Below are positions 44,268 through 53,134 of a DNA stretch of 64,000 nucleotides, in pieces (within the stretch, counting starts at the first letter, position 1; every line of letters begins with the position of its first letter). Source of the DNA: Butyricicoccus pullicaecorum (GTDB lineage: Bacteria > Bacillota > Clostridia > Oscillospirales > Butyricicoccaceae). The DNA is taken from contig JAGZIN010000001.1 of NCBI GenBank assembly GCA_018366195.1, forward strand, positions 186,001-250,000, in the 5' to 3' direction. The notes beneath the pieces were generated by a model. It was given only the letters and a program-made list of their open reading frames with translations. It ran no database searches and had not been told where the DNA came from. A program made the translations under genes and the position numbers.

Positions 44268-46523
44268 ATGAAAGACGTGCAGGAAATACAAACCATTCAG
44301 GGAACGGTCACACAGATTGTCTTTCAAAATATTGAAAATGGCTATGTTGTTCTGCGTATGCTTGCGCAAGATGGAGAAGAGGTTACCGTAACAGGTGCAA
44401 TCCCCAATTTGGGACTTGGAGAAGAACTTATTTGCTGTGGGCAGTGGGTCACACATCTCTCGTATGGTGAGCAGTTTAAGGCAGATAGCGTAGAGCGCCG
44501 TCTGCCGGAATCTGCACGCGGGGTGGCAGAATATTTAGGCTCAGGTTTGATTCGCGGGATTGGTCCCAAACTTGCAGTGCGCATTGCAGAAGCCTTTGGT
44601 GCGTCTGCTTTTGATATTCTGCAAAATGAACCGGAACGTCTGACCGAGATTCGCGGAATCACGGCGCGGAAAGCACGGGATATTGGAAAACAGTTCACGG
44701 AAATGAGTGAAATGCGTCTGTTGATGGATTTTCTAACAGAAAATAATTTGCCCGTTGCGCTGACACCGCTCCTGTATAAACGTCTGGGCGTTGCTGCTGT
44801 CGATGCGCTCAATGAGAACCCCTATTTACTCTGTGATGAATACTATGGGGTAGAATTCCAGCTTGCCGACCAGCTTGCAGAAAATTTGGAAATTCCAAGG
44901 CTTGCGACGGAGCGCTGTGATGCTGCAATTTTATATACAATGCGTTTTAATCTGGAGAATGGACATACGTTTATTCCGGTAGATAAGCTGATTCAGGCAA
45001 CCGTTACCTTGCTTTCTGATGACGAAATCCAGATAGAACCAGCAAGGGTTGAGGAGGGAATCGCAAGACTGGAGGGTACCCAACAGTTGGTTCGAGAGTT
45101 TATATGCAAGCGAGATGCTGTTTATCTCTATGCGATGCACGAAGCAGAGGATTATCTTGCGGAGAGTCTGCGGGAGATGTCAAACAGAGAATATCAATAT
45201 GATTTTGATATAGAAGAATTGGCTGATGCCTTGGAGAAAGATTCGAAAATAGATTATGCACCATTGCAGCGACAGGCAATTGTAGCTGCGGGGCGGTACG
45301 GCGTTACCATTTTGACTGGGGGACCGGGTACCGGTAAAACAACTACGGTACGCGGTATGCTGGATTTGTACGAAGCATTGGGATTGCAGGTTCTGCTGGC
45401 AGCACCCACAGGGCGTGCAGCAAAGCGCTTGTCGGAGCTGTGTGGAATGGAGGCCAAAACGATTCACCGCCTGTTGGAGTCGGGCTATGCAGCTGGCGGC
45501 GGCAGACTGACCTTTCAGCGCTGTGCGGTCAATCCGTTGGAATGTGATGTTGTGATATTGGACGAGGTTTCGATGGTTGATGTGGTACTGATGCAGGCGC
45601 TTTTAGAGGCATTGCCCAACGGTGCCCGTCTGGTGCTGGTAGGAGATGCTGACCAGCTGCCACCGGTTGGACCCGGGAACTTTCTGCGGGATTTGATTGG
45701 CTCCGGCTGTGTCCCTGTCATCGAATTGACCGAAATTTTCAGACAGGCACAACAAAGTGATATTGTTATGAATGCTCATGCAATCAATTTGGGGCAGATG
45801 CCAACTCCTTCGAGGAAAGATGGTGACTTTTTCATGATGCGCAAAGAAAATACAGCAGATATTATGTCTACTGTGGTTTCTCTGTGCAAGGAGCGCTTGC
45901 CACGTTATTATGGCTTATCTGCCAGCCAGATTCAGGTGCTGACACCTGCAAGACGGCAGGGAGCGGGTACGATTCCGCTGAACCGTATGTTGCAGGAAGC
46001 GCTCAACCCGCCACGAGACGGCAAGCCGGAAAAACGCTTTGGAGATGTGATTTTTCGAGAGGGTGACCGTGTTATGCAGATCCGCAATAACTATGATATT
46101 GTGTGGGAGAGTGTGGACGGTACAGAAACCGGTACTGGTATGTTTAATGGAGATGTCGGTGAAATCATACAAATTTCAATGGCACAGGAATGTCTGGTGG
46201 TGCGGTTTGATGACAGGATTGCAACCTATATGTTTGATATGCTGGGAGAGCTGGAGCTTGCCTACGCCATGACCGTGCATAAGGCACAGGGCAGTGAATT
46301 TGATGCCGTTGTTGTTGCGGTATCCCGTGAAATGTCCCGCCGCTTGCTGACACGCTCTATTTTATATACTGCGATTACCCGTGCCAAAAAGCTGTTGGTG
46401 CTGGTGGGCAATGGCGATGCCATTGCTTATATGGTACAGACCAATGTTCGAAACAAACGATATTCTGCACTGCGTACCCGCTTGCGCAGAAGTGGAGAAC
46501 CGCAGGAGGGACAGGAACAATGA
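44268..46523 (+). CDS. recD2: RecD2-type ATP-dependent DNA helicase
   Basis: 751 residues, the length of stand-alone RecD2 of Gram-positives (without RecBC). N-terminal OB-like and helix-hairpin-helix region (IRGIGPKLAVRIAEAFG; LTEIRGITARKARDI). Walker A GGPGTGKTTT at about residue 352, DEXX box VILDEVSMVD at about 427, GDADQLPPVGPG, and the C-terminal UvrD-like AYAMTVHKAQGSEFD and YTAITRAKKLLVLVG. A 5'-3' helicase in DNA repair and replication-fork maintenance. AAAGGA lies before ATG 44268. Its stop overlaps the ATG of the ComF-like gene by 4 bases. Confidence 0.95.
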   Translation: MKDVQEIQTIQGTVTQIVFQNIENGYVVLRMLAQDGEEVTVTGAIPNLGLGEELICCGQWVTHLSYGEQFKADSVERRLPESARGVAEYLGSGLIRGIGPKLAVRIAEAFGASAFDILQNEPERLTEIRGITARKARDIGKQFTEMSEMRLLMDFLTENNLPVALTPLLYKRLGVAAVDALNENPYLLCDEYYGVEFQLADQLAENLEIPRLATERCDAAILYTMRFNLENGHTFIPVDKLIQATVTLLSDDEIQIEPARVEEGIARLEGTQQLVREFICKRDAVYLYAMHEAEDYLAESLREMSNREYQYDFDIEELADALEKDSKIDYAPLQRQAIVAAGRYGVTILTGGPGTGKTTTVRGMLDLYEALGLQVLLAAPTGRAAKRLSELCGMEAKTIHRLLESGYAAGGGRLTFQRCAVNPLECDVVILDEVSMVDVVLMQALLEALPNGARLVLVGDADQLPPVGPGNFLRDLIGSGCVPVIELTEIFRQAQQSDIVMNAHAINLGQMPTPSRKDGDFFMMRKENTADIMSTVVSLCKERLPRYYGLSASQIQVLTPARRQGAGTIPLNRMLQEALNPPRDGKPEKRFGDVIFREGDRVMQIRNNYDIVWESVDGTETGTGMFNGDVGEIIQISMAQECLVVRFDDRIATYMFDMLGELELAYAMTVHKAQGSEFDAVVVAVSREMSRRLLTRSILYTAITRAKKLLVLVGNGDAIAYMVQTNVRNKRYSALRTRLRRSGEPQEGQEQ

Positions 46524-47179
46524 GCCGGCTTTTGAATCTGCTGTTTCCTCCGCGCTGTGTCCTGTGCAGAGGTGAAATCACCGGAGAGACGCAGATTTGT
46601 TCAAATTGTGCAGAAGCACTGCGGGGACAGTGTCAGGTCAGACGAAGGGAACCGGTGGAAGGTTGTACGCAGGCGGTCTCTGTCTTACTCTATCAGGGAA
46701 AGGTACGGCGTGCGCTGCTGACTTGTAAGTATGGAAAAAAGATGGTGATTGGAAAATGGGGCGGCGGGCAAATCGCAGCTTGTCTGCGGCACGATATTCC
46801 GGAATGGAAGCCGAATCTCATTACCTATGTGCCAACGACATTGGGGCATTGGTGGAATCGTGGTTTTAATTTGTCGAAGGTTTTTGCAGTCGAAACGGCA
46901 AAGCAGTGCGGATTGCCCTGTGTCAGCACTTTGCATCGAAAATGGTTTGCAAAATCTCAGCTCAAGACTCACTCGATGCAGGGCAGACGGGAAAATGCGG
47001 CCTGTGCTTACTTTCCGCGCAAGGAGTGTCATCTCATGGGAAAGCGGGTTCTACTGGTCGATGATGTACTCACAAGTGGAGCAACCGCAAGCACCTGTGC
47101 AGCAATTTTGCGGGAAATGGGTGCCGATGAGGTGTTCTTTATCAGTCTGGCAAAAACGCCGAACAATCGAGAAAAATGA
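46520..47179 (+). CDS. comF: ComF-family phosphoribosyltransferase-like protein
   Basis: 219 residues. N-terminal zinc-ribbon knuckles (CVLC near residue 14, CSNC near 28) and a phosphoribosyltransferase fold with the PRPP loop VLLVDDVLTSGATAS near 175-189 and TYVPTTLGHWWNRGFN. In Bacillus the homolog ComFC works with a ComFA helicase in DNA uptake; here it is coupled to recD2 (ATGA overlap), consistent with a role with single-stranded DNA. No ComFA gene is seen nearby. Confidence 0.88.
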   Translation: MSRLLNLLFPPRCVLCRGEITGETQICSNCAEALRGQCQVRRREPVEGCTQAVSVLLYQGKVRRALLTCKYGKKMVIGKWGGGQIAACLRHDIPEWKPNLITYVPTTLGHWWNRGFNLSKVFAVETAKQCGLPCVSTLHRKWFAKSQLKTHSMQGRRENAACAYFPRKECHLMGKRVLLVDDVLTSGATASTCAAILREMGADEVFFISLAKTPNNREK

Positions 47180-47242
47180 CAAAAAATGGGGAAAATACCA
47201 TATAGAATGGAAAAAATAATTCGTAAAAAACCCAAAGCAGAC

Positions 47243-47270
47243 TTGCATTTGGCTAAAATGGCGGTATAAT
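47243..47270 (+). promoter_or_regulatory. Promoter of mreB
   Basis: TTGCAT (47243-47248), a 16-base spacer, TATAAT (47265-47270). Confidence 0.75.
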
Positions 47271-47346
47271 ATAATTATCGAAGTCTATCCATAGACGCAG
47301 ACGGGGCATTTGCCCACAGAATTTGAAAAGGTTGGTTGGTCGCTTT

Positions 47347-48375
47347 ATGTTTTTTTCGAGCGATATTGGTATTGATCTCGGTACGGCATCCGTACTCGTT
47401 TATGTAAAAGGAAAGGGCGTCGTGTTGAACGAACCTTCCGTTGTTGCAGTTGATAAGCAGACCGGAAAAATCTTATCGGTAGGCGAAAAGGCGCAAAAGA
47501 TGCTCGGTCGTACACCGGGCAATATCGTTGCGATTCGTCCCATGCGGGAGGGTGTCATTTCTGATTATGAAATGACCGAACGCATGATTAAGGAATTTAT
47601 TCGGAAGGTCATCGGCTTTCAGCTGTTTAAGCCCAATGTAGTCATGTGCGTTCCCTCTATCATTACCGAGGTGGAAGAACGTGCAGTGATTGATGCCGGT
47701 ACACAGGCAGGCGCAAAGCGTGTCTTTCTCATTGAGGAGCCGCTGGCAGCGGCGATTGGCGCGGGCATTGACATTGCACAGCCTGATGGGAATATGATTG
47801 TCGATATTGGCGGCGGCACGACAGATATTGCAGTCATTTCGTTGGGAGGAATCGTAGAGTCCACCTCAATCAAGATTGCTGGAGACAAATTCGATGAGGC
47901 CATTGTAAAATATATCCGCCGTACCCACAATGCACTCATTGGTGAGCGAACAGCGGAGGAAATCAAGATTGGGATTGGCTGTGTGTATCCGCGTCCAGAG
48001 GAAATTTCTATGGAAATTAAGGGACGCTGTCTGATGACTGGTTTGCCGCGCACCTTTACTGTGACTTCAACCGAGATTCTGGAGGCATTTGAGGAGGTCA
48101 CCACCTCAATTGTAGAGGCTGTGCATACCGTGCTGGAACGCACACCGCCAGAACTGACGGGTGATATTTCAACCAATGGCATTGTCATGACGGGTGGTGG
48201 CGCACTGATTTGGGGCTTTGACAAGCTCATCGCAGCGAAGACAGGAATCCCGACCCATGTTGCGGAGAAAGCAATTTCCTGTGTTGCGTTTGGAACTGGA
48301 AAATGCTTGGATCAGCTGGGAGCCATGCAGGACGGCACCATGAACCTGTCCCGCCGTCGCCAGATGATGGGTTAA
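47347..48375 (+). CDS. mreB: Rod-shape-determining actin-like protein MreB/Mbl
   Basis: 342 residues. Actin-family phosphate motifs: IGIDLGTASVLVYVKGKG at the start, MIVDIGGGTTDIAVISLGG in the middle, and the adenosine motif GIVMTGGGALIWG near the end. It polymerises along the membrane and guides lateral wall synthesis. Without mreC and mreD next to it, it may be a second MreB-like paralog such as Mbl. The chosen ATG (47347) has only a weak site; an in-frame TTG at 47323 is possible. Own promoter and terminator. Confidence 0.93.
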   Translation: MFFSSDIGIDLGTASVLVYVKGKGVVLNEPSVVAVDKQTGKILSVGEKAQKMLGRTPGNIVAIRPMREGVISDYEMTERMIKEFIRKVIGFQLFKPNVVMCVPSIITEVEERAVIDAGTQAGAKRVFLIEEPLAAAIGAGIDIAQPDGNMIVDIGGGTTDIAVISLGGIVESTSIKIAGDKFDEAIVKYIRRTHNALIGERTAEEIKIGIGCVYPRPEEISMEIKGRCLMTGLPRTFTVTSTEILEAFEEVTTSIVEAVHTVLERTPPELTGDISTNGIVMTGGGALIWGFDKLIAAKTGIPTHVAEKAISCVAFGTGKCLDQLGAMQDGTMNLSRRRQMMG

Positions 48376-48384
48376 ATACAATCA

Positions 48385-48413
48385 AAAAAGCAGCGTATTA
48401 TACGCTGCTTTTT
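48385..48413 (+). terminator. Bidirectional terminator after mreB
   Basis: AAAAAGCAGCGTA (48385-48397) pairs with TACGCTGCTTTTT (48401-48413). It overlaps the last codons of the convergent symporter gene. Confidence 0.88.
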
Positions 48414-49714
48414 GTGTTTTGTAAAAACTGTCTGGTTTCTTTGGAAATTTCACCAGAGAGTGTCCAAAGACCGATGAGGTTTGGAAATGACATACAGGCG
48501 GCTGAGATATCTGTTACGAGAAGCAGTGGTGTCAGGGGGAGATATCCAGAGAGAGCAGCAGAGCATACAATGAGAAGTGGGTAGATTCGCACGAACCTGT
48601 TGGGTACGTGCAGCCATTTCAAGCAGGACAGACCGTAAAAGCTCCAGCCCAGAATGGTAGAGACTGCCAGAAATACAACGGTCACTCCGATGAACCAAGG
48701 GGCAAAATCACCGAGTACAGTGGCAAAAGCGCGGGTGGTCATGGCAAGCCCGTCTGCACCGCTCTGCCATGCGCCGGTGGTCAACAGAACAAGGGCAGTC
48801 AATAAACAGACCACACAGGTGTCTACAAAGACCTCGACAGCTCCCAACATTCCAGTTTCACAGGGAGAGTTGCTGTCCGAACTGCCATGTGCAATGGGGG
48901 CAGAGCCCATGCCGGCTTCATTGGAGAATATCCCTTTCGAAAAGCCGTCCGAGATGGTACGCGCTGTAACAAGCCCGAGCAGCCCGCCGCCGCAGGCAAG
49001 CGGCTCCAGAGCACCTGAAACAATGGCAGAGAGTGCTGAGGGGATTTGGTCTGCGTGGAGTGCAATGACGAGTCCGCCAATCGCAAGGTAGCTTCCTGTC
49101 ATAAGAGGAACCAGCACAGAGGATACTTGGGCGATGAGTGCACTGCCGCCGTATAGAACGGGGAGCAGAAGCAGGCAGACGATGAGGGCAATCAGAGGAC
49201 GTGAGATGTGCACAAGGGGAGCAAGTGCTTCTGTGATTGCGCTTCCCTGTGCAGCGGCACCGGTGCCGATTGCGGAAAAGATACAGCAAAAGGCAAAGAG
49301 ATGTGCAAGGGCGGGCAGGTGTGCGCCACGAGATAGATATACCATCGGACCGCCGAGTGGCTCTGGACGATGCTCCCGATATTTGACAGCGAGCAGCAGT
49401 TCACTGTACTTGGTTGCCATACCCAGGAAAGCCGCAACCAACATCCAGAAAATGGCACCGGGTCCGCCTAGAGTCAAGGCAGAGGCAACCCCAGCCAGAT
49501 TGCCCACGCCCAGTGTTCCCCCAAGTGAGGTGCAGAGCGCCTCAAAGGGAGAAATCCCATCTGATTTTTGTTTGCTTCTGCGGTGCAGAAGATGTTTGAC
49601 ACACCAAAATTGCACGCCATGCGTGCGGAGTGTCAGGAGCACGCCGGTTGCTGCGATGAACAAAACCGTGAACGGCCCCCAGAGTGCATAACGTATTTTC
49701 AAAATCCATTCCAT
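48398..49714 (-). CDS. Alanine/glycine:cation symporter (AGCS family), second copy
   Basis: 438 residues and about 10 membrane segments. Family signatures are TSLGGTLGVGNLAGVASALTLGGPGAIFWM (about residues 68-98, landmark only), GGPMVYLSRG and GIFSNEAGMGSAPIAHG. Shorter and clearly diverged from the symporter at 20806-22230, so it probably differs in substrate or regulation. The start at 49714 has AAAGAG upstream; a TTG 30 bases earlier lacks a site. The 3' end overlaps the shared terminator. Confidence 0.92.
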   Translation of the reverse strand: MEWILKIRYALWGPFTVLFIAATGVLLTLRTHGVQFWCVKHLLHRRSKQKSDGISPFEALCTSLGGTLGVGNLAGVASALTLGGPGAIFWMLVAAFLGMATKYSELLLAVKYREHRPEPLGGPMVYLSRGAHLPALAHLFAFCCIFSAIGTGAAAQGSAITEALAPLVHISRPLIALIVCLLLLPVLYGGSALIAQVSSVLVPLMTGSYLAIGGLVIALHADQIPSALSAIVSGALEPLACGGGLLGLVTARTISDGFSKGIFSNEAGMGSAPIAHGSSDSNSPCETGMLGAVEVFVDTCVVCLLTALVLLTTGAWQSGADGLAMTTRAFATVLGDFAPWFIGVTVVFLAVSTILGWSFYGLSCLKWLHVPNRFVRIYPLLIVCSAALSGYLPLTPLLLVTDISAACMSFPNLIGLWTLSGEISKETRQFLQNTKSSV

Positions 49715-49737
49715 ACTCTTTATATATGTTCCGTGAC

Positions 49738-49766
49738 TGTTCAATAGAACGGTGATGTGATATCAT
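49738..49766 (+). promoter_or_regulatory. Possible tadA promoter with extended -10
   Basis: TGA-TATCAT (49758-49766) is an extended -10; the -35 TGTTCA (49738-49743) is weak at a 17-base spacing. Confidence 0.35.
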
Positions 49767-49794
49767 AGAATCAAGATACACAGGAGGACAGAAC

Positions 49795-50298
49795 ATGACC
49801 GAGCAGGAAAAGTTTATGAAAGCAGCGTTAAAGCTGGCAAAGAAGGCAGCGGACGAGGGAGAGGTTCCGGTTGGCTGTGTGGTGGTCTGTGACGGAAAAA
49901 TCGTGGGCAGGGGACGCAATCGGCGTGAAACCAAAAAGACTGCACTGGGACATGCAGAACTGGAAGCGATTCAAAAGGCCTGTAAGAAGCTGGGAGGGTG
50001 GCGTCTGCATCGGTGTGACCTGTATGTGACGTTGGAACCATGTCCGATGTGTGCCGGTGCGATTCTCAATGCACGGATTCAGCATGTTTATTATGGAGCC
50101 GCTGATGAGAAAGCGGGGTCGTGCGGCTCTTTGGTCAATTTATTCGATTTGCCTTATAACCATAAGCCCAAAATCATATCGGGATTGATGCAGCCGCAAT
50201 GCGCTGAGGAGCTTCAGCGCTTTTTTCGAGCGCTGCGGGCTCGCAAAAAGGCAGAGAGGGAACAAAAAAAGCAAATGGAAAAAACAGCTCAGGAATAG
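49795..50298 (+). CDS. tadA: tRNA-specific adenosine deaminase
   Basis: 167 residues of the cytidine-deaminase fold. Catalytic His53 and Glu55 (HAE) and zinc ligands Cys83 and Cys86 (EPCPMC). Converts A34 to inosine in tRNA-Arg(ACG). Near the C terminus is FFRALRARKKAEREQKKQ, a basic tail suited to RNA binding. AGGAGG precedes the ATG. Single gene between a symporter and citrate synthase. Confidence 0.94.
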   Translation: MTEQEKFMKAALKLAKKAADEGEVPVGCVVVCDGKIVGRGRNRRETKKTALGHAELEAIQKACKKLGGWRLHRCDLYVTLEPCPMCAGAILNARIQHVYYGAADEKAGSCGSLVNLFDLPYNHKPKIISGLMQPQCAEELQRFFRALRARKKAEREQKKQMEKTAQE

Positions 50299-50440
50299 AG
50301 GAGATGTGCGGGGATTCCATTTTGTAGTTTACAATTTGTTCACAAAAATATGATATTTTTATAGATGAAAGTGATGAAATGTTGTGCTATGATATGATAA
50401 AGTCAGAAAATGTTTTGCAAAGAGAGAAGGAGGAGCTCCC

Positions 50441-51805
50441 ATGGCGCAGGAGGCAATGTTGACAATTACGCCAGAGATTGAGGCACTGGCACAGGTTTGC
50501 TGTGAGAACAGCAATATACCGTCTGAATTATATCGGAAATATGATGTCATGCGTGGTCTGCGTGATATCAATGGTGTAGGCGTTTTGGCAGGACTGACCA
50601 ACATTTCATCTATCATATCCAGTAAAGTGGAGAATGGCATAAAAGTACCCTGTGAGGGCGAGCTGCGTTATCGGGGGTATGATATCAATGATTTGGTGCG
50701 TGGTTTCCTAAAAGATGGACGCAAAGGATATGAAGAAACGGCATATCTCTTGCTATTCGGCAAACTGCCCGACCAAGTACAGCTCAAAACCTTCAAGAGT
50801 CTGCTGGCAAAGGGGCGCACCCTTCCAACCAACTTTACCCGCGATGTCATTATGAAGGCACCATCTCATGATATTATGAATAAGCTGTCGCGCAGTGTGC
50901 TGACGCTGGCTTCCTATGATAACAATTCAGATGATATCAGTCTGCCCAATGTCCTGAGACAGTGCCTGATGCTCATTTCGGTTTTTCCAATGCTGGCAGT
51001 ATACTCCTATCATGCGTATAATCATTATGAGAAAGGAAACAGCCTGTATATTCATTATCCAGATGATACCCTTTCCACCGCCAGCAATTTCCTGAGAATG
51101 TTGCGTCCAGATATGCAGTACAGCCCTCTGGAAGCCAAGGTTTTGGATTTGGCGCTGGTTTTGCACATGGAGCATGGCGGCGGCAACAATTCAAGCTTTA
51201 CCACCCATGTGGTGACCTCCTCTGGTACAGATACCTATTCTGCGATGGCAGCAGCCTTGGGCAGTCTCAAGGGACCCAAGCACGGAGGAGCAAATATTAA
51301 GGTTGTGCAGATGTTTGACGATATGAAGCACACCATTACGGACCCAAAAGATGAAGAACAGGTCAGAGAGTACCTGAAACGCCTGCTCAATCGTGAGGTG
51401 TTTGATAAAAAGGGACTGATTTACGGTATGGGTCATGCGGTATACTCGATTTCTGATCCACGTGCACAGATTTTCAAGTCCTTTGTCAGTCAGCTGGCAC
51501 ATGAGAAGGGAAGAGATGCAGATTTTGCACTCTATACCATGGTGGAGCAGTTGGCACCAGAGGTGATTGCGGAGGAGCGTAAAATCTATAAGGGGGTCAG
51601 TGCAAATGTAGACTTCTATTCTGGATTTGTATATTCCATGCTCGATTTACCCTATGAGCTGTATACTCCGATGTTTGCCATTGCCCGTGTAGTTGGCTGG
51701 AGTGCCCATCGCCTTGAGGAGCTTATCAATGTAGATAAGATTATTCGTCCCGCCTATCGTGCAGTTGCGGACGAGCATACTTATATTGCCTTGCAAGAGC
51801 GTTGA
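50441..51805 (+). CDS. gltA: Citrate synthase
   Basis: 454 residues, the long Clostridial type. Condenses oxaloacetate and acetyl-CoA. Catalytic residues: His in LVLHMEHGGGNNSS, His in YGMGHAVYSISDPRA, Asp in SANVDFYSGFVY. The N terminus (about residues 1-45) is extended compared with short citrate synthases. GAAGGAGGAG precedes the ATG. A close relative such as methylcitrate synthase cannot be excluded, but no prp genes are here. Monocistronic, ended by a strong terminator. Confidence 0.93.
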   Translation: MAQEAMLTITPEIEALAQVCCENSNIPSELYRKYDVMRGLRDINGVGVLAGLTNISSIISSKVENGIKVPCEGELRYRGYDINDLVRGFLKDGRKGYEETAYLLLFGKLPDQVQLKTFKSLLAKGRTLPTNFTRDVIMKAPSHDIMNKLSRSVLTLASYDNNSDDISLPNVLRQCLMLISVFPMLAVYSYHAYNHYEKGNSLYIHYPDDTLSTASNFLRMLRPDMQYSPLEAKVLDLALVLHMEHGGGNNSSFTTHVVTSSGTDTYSAMAAALGSLKGPKHGGANIKVVQMFDDMKHTITDPKDEEQVREYLKRLLNREVFDKKGLIYGMGHAVYSISDPRAQIFKSFVSQLAHEKGRDADFALYTMVEQLAPEVIAEERKIYKGVSANVDFYSGFVYSMLDLPYELYTPMFAIARVVGWSAHRLEELINVDKIIRPAYRAVADEHTYIALQER

Positions 51806-51836
51806 AAATAAAGGGTTGAAACGACTGAAATTTCAT

Positions 51837-51874
51837 AAAAAATGGAGCATATCAATTGATATGCTCCATTTTTT
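51837..51874 (+). terminator. Bidirectional terminator between citrate synthase and dnaJ
   Basis: A near-perfect palindrome: AAAAAATGGAGCATATCA at the left and its complement to 51874, ending in six T. It serves both converging genes. Confidence 0.93.
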
Positions 51875-51904
51875 CTACCCTGTGTTTCAGCAGGGACGGA
51901 TTGT

Positions 51905-53053
51905 TTATTCTCCCTTGAGAACGTCTTTTACCTTATCCCAGAAGGATTTGCGCTGCGCTTGATTTTCGTCTGTGGTAGAGGACTCAAAATCACGGAGCAG
52001 CTTTTTCTGGTGCTCGGTCAGGCGGGTCGGAACCTCAATGTTCACACGCACATATTGATCGCCGCGGCCACGACCGTTGACATTCTGGATGCCCTTGCCG
52101 CGCAGACGGAATACGGTGCCGGTTTGTGTGCCCTCCGGAATCGTATATTCAACCTTTCCGTCAATGGTCGGTACTTGCAGGGTATCGCCCAGTGCAGCCT
52201 GCGGGAAGGAAATCGGGATTTCACAGATGACATTGTTGCCATCGCGCGTGAAAATGGGGTGCGGACGAATGCCGATGGTCACAATGATATCGCCGCTTGG
52301 ACCGCCATTGGAACCAGCATTGCCTTGACCGCGCAGCTGAATGGATTGACCGTCATCAATACCCGCTGGGATTTTGACCTTCAGGGTTCGGCTATTGCGT
52401 GTTTTGCCTGTGCCGCTGCACTTCTTACAAGGCTTTCGAATAATTTTACCGGTACCGCGGCAGTTCGGGCAAGCTGCCTGCGTCTGGAACATACCGAGCG
52501 GGGTACGCTGTGTCTGCGTGACCACGCCGGAGCCGTGGCAGTTGGAGCAGGTTTCTGCCGAACTGCCCTTTTCTGCACCTGTGCCTTCACATTCCTCACA
52601 GCGCTCCGTGCGGTTGATGGTAATCTCTTTTTCACAGCCAAATGCAGCCTCCTCAAAGGACAGCATCACACGCTGCTGAATGGTTTCCCCGCGCTGCGGT
52701 GCATTGCGGCGCGAACGGGAAGAACCACCACCAAAGAAGGAACCAAAGATATCACCAAGGTCACCCATGTCAAAGCCGCCAAAGCCGCCGCCGAATCCGC
52801 CACCCTGTCCGGCGCCATAGTTTGGGTCGACACCGGCAAAGCCAAATTGGTCATATCTTGCCCGCTTATCCTTGTCAGAGAGCACCTCATAGGCTTCGTT
52901 TAGCTCTTTGAATTTTTCAGCGGCTTCTGGATTGTCACGGTTCAGGTCAGGGTGATATTTTTTTGCAAGCTTTCGATGTGCTTTCTTGATTTCATCATCT
53001 GAGGCACTCTTTGCTACGCCAAGTACGTCATAATAATCTCTTTTATCTGCCAT
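51905..53053 (-). CDS. dnaJ: Chaperone protein DnaJ
   Basis: 382 residues, class I J-protein. J domain with HPD (KKYHPDLNRDN, about 30-40), a Gly/Phe-rich linker (about 75-110), four CxxCxGxG zinc repeats (about 150-215: CEECEGTG, CSNCHGSG, CPNCRGTG, CKKCSGTG), and C-terminal client-binding domains. Stimulates DnaK ATPase. TGAGGT is upstream of the ATG. The gene lies downstream of dnaK, but a terminator hairpin lies between them (53097-53128), so its level is probably lower or separately set. Confidence 0.97.
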   Translation of the reverse strand: MADKRDYYDVLGVAKSASDDEIKKAHRKLAKKYHPDLNRDNPEAAEKFKELNEAYEVLSDKDKRARYDQFGFAGVDPNYGAGQGGGFGGGFGGFDMGDLGDIFGSFFGGGSSRSRRNAPQRGETIQQRVMLSFEEAAFGCEKEITINRTERCEECEGTGAEKGSSAETCSNCHGSGVVTQTQRTPLGMFQTQAACPNCRGTGKIIRKPCKKCSGTGKTRNSRTLKVKIPAGIDDGQSIQLRGQGNAGSNGGPSGDIIVTIGIRPHPIFTRDGNNVICEIPISFPQAALGDTLQVPTIDGKVEYTIPEGTQTGTVFRLRGKGIQNVNGRGRGDQYVRVNIEVPTRLTEHQKKLLRDFESSTTDENQAQRKSFWDKVKDVLKGE

Positions 53054-53096
53054 GTGTCTAAAACCTCACACATATTATCAGGTAGGAAAACAGTGG

Positions 53097-53128
53097 AAAA
53101 CGGAAAGGATTAGAATCCTTTCCGTTTT
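53097..53128 (-). terminator. Terminator between dnaK and dnaJ
   Basis: AAAACGGAAAGGAT (53097-53110) pairs with ATCCTTTCCGTTTT (53115-53128). On the minus strand it follows dnaK by a few bases and ends in U residues. Confidence 0.8.
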
Positions 53129-53134
53129 TCTGTC

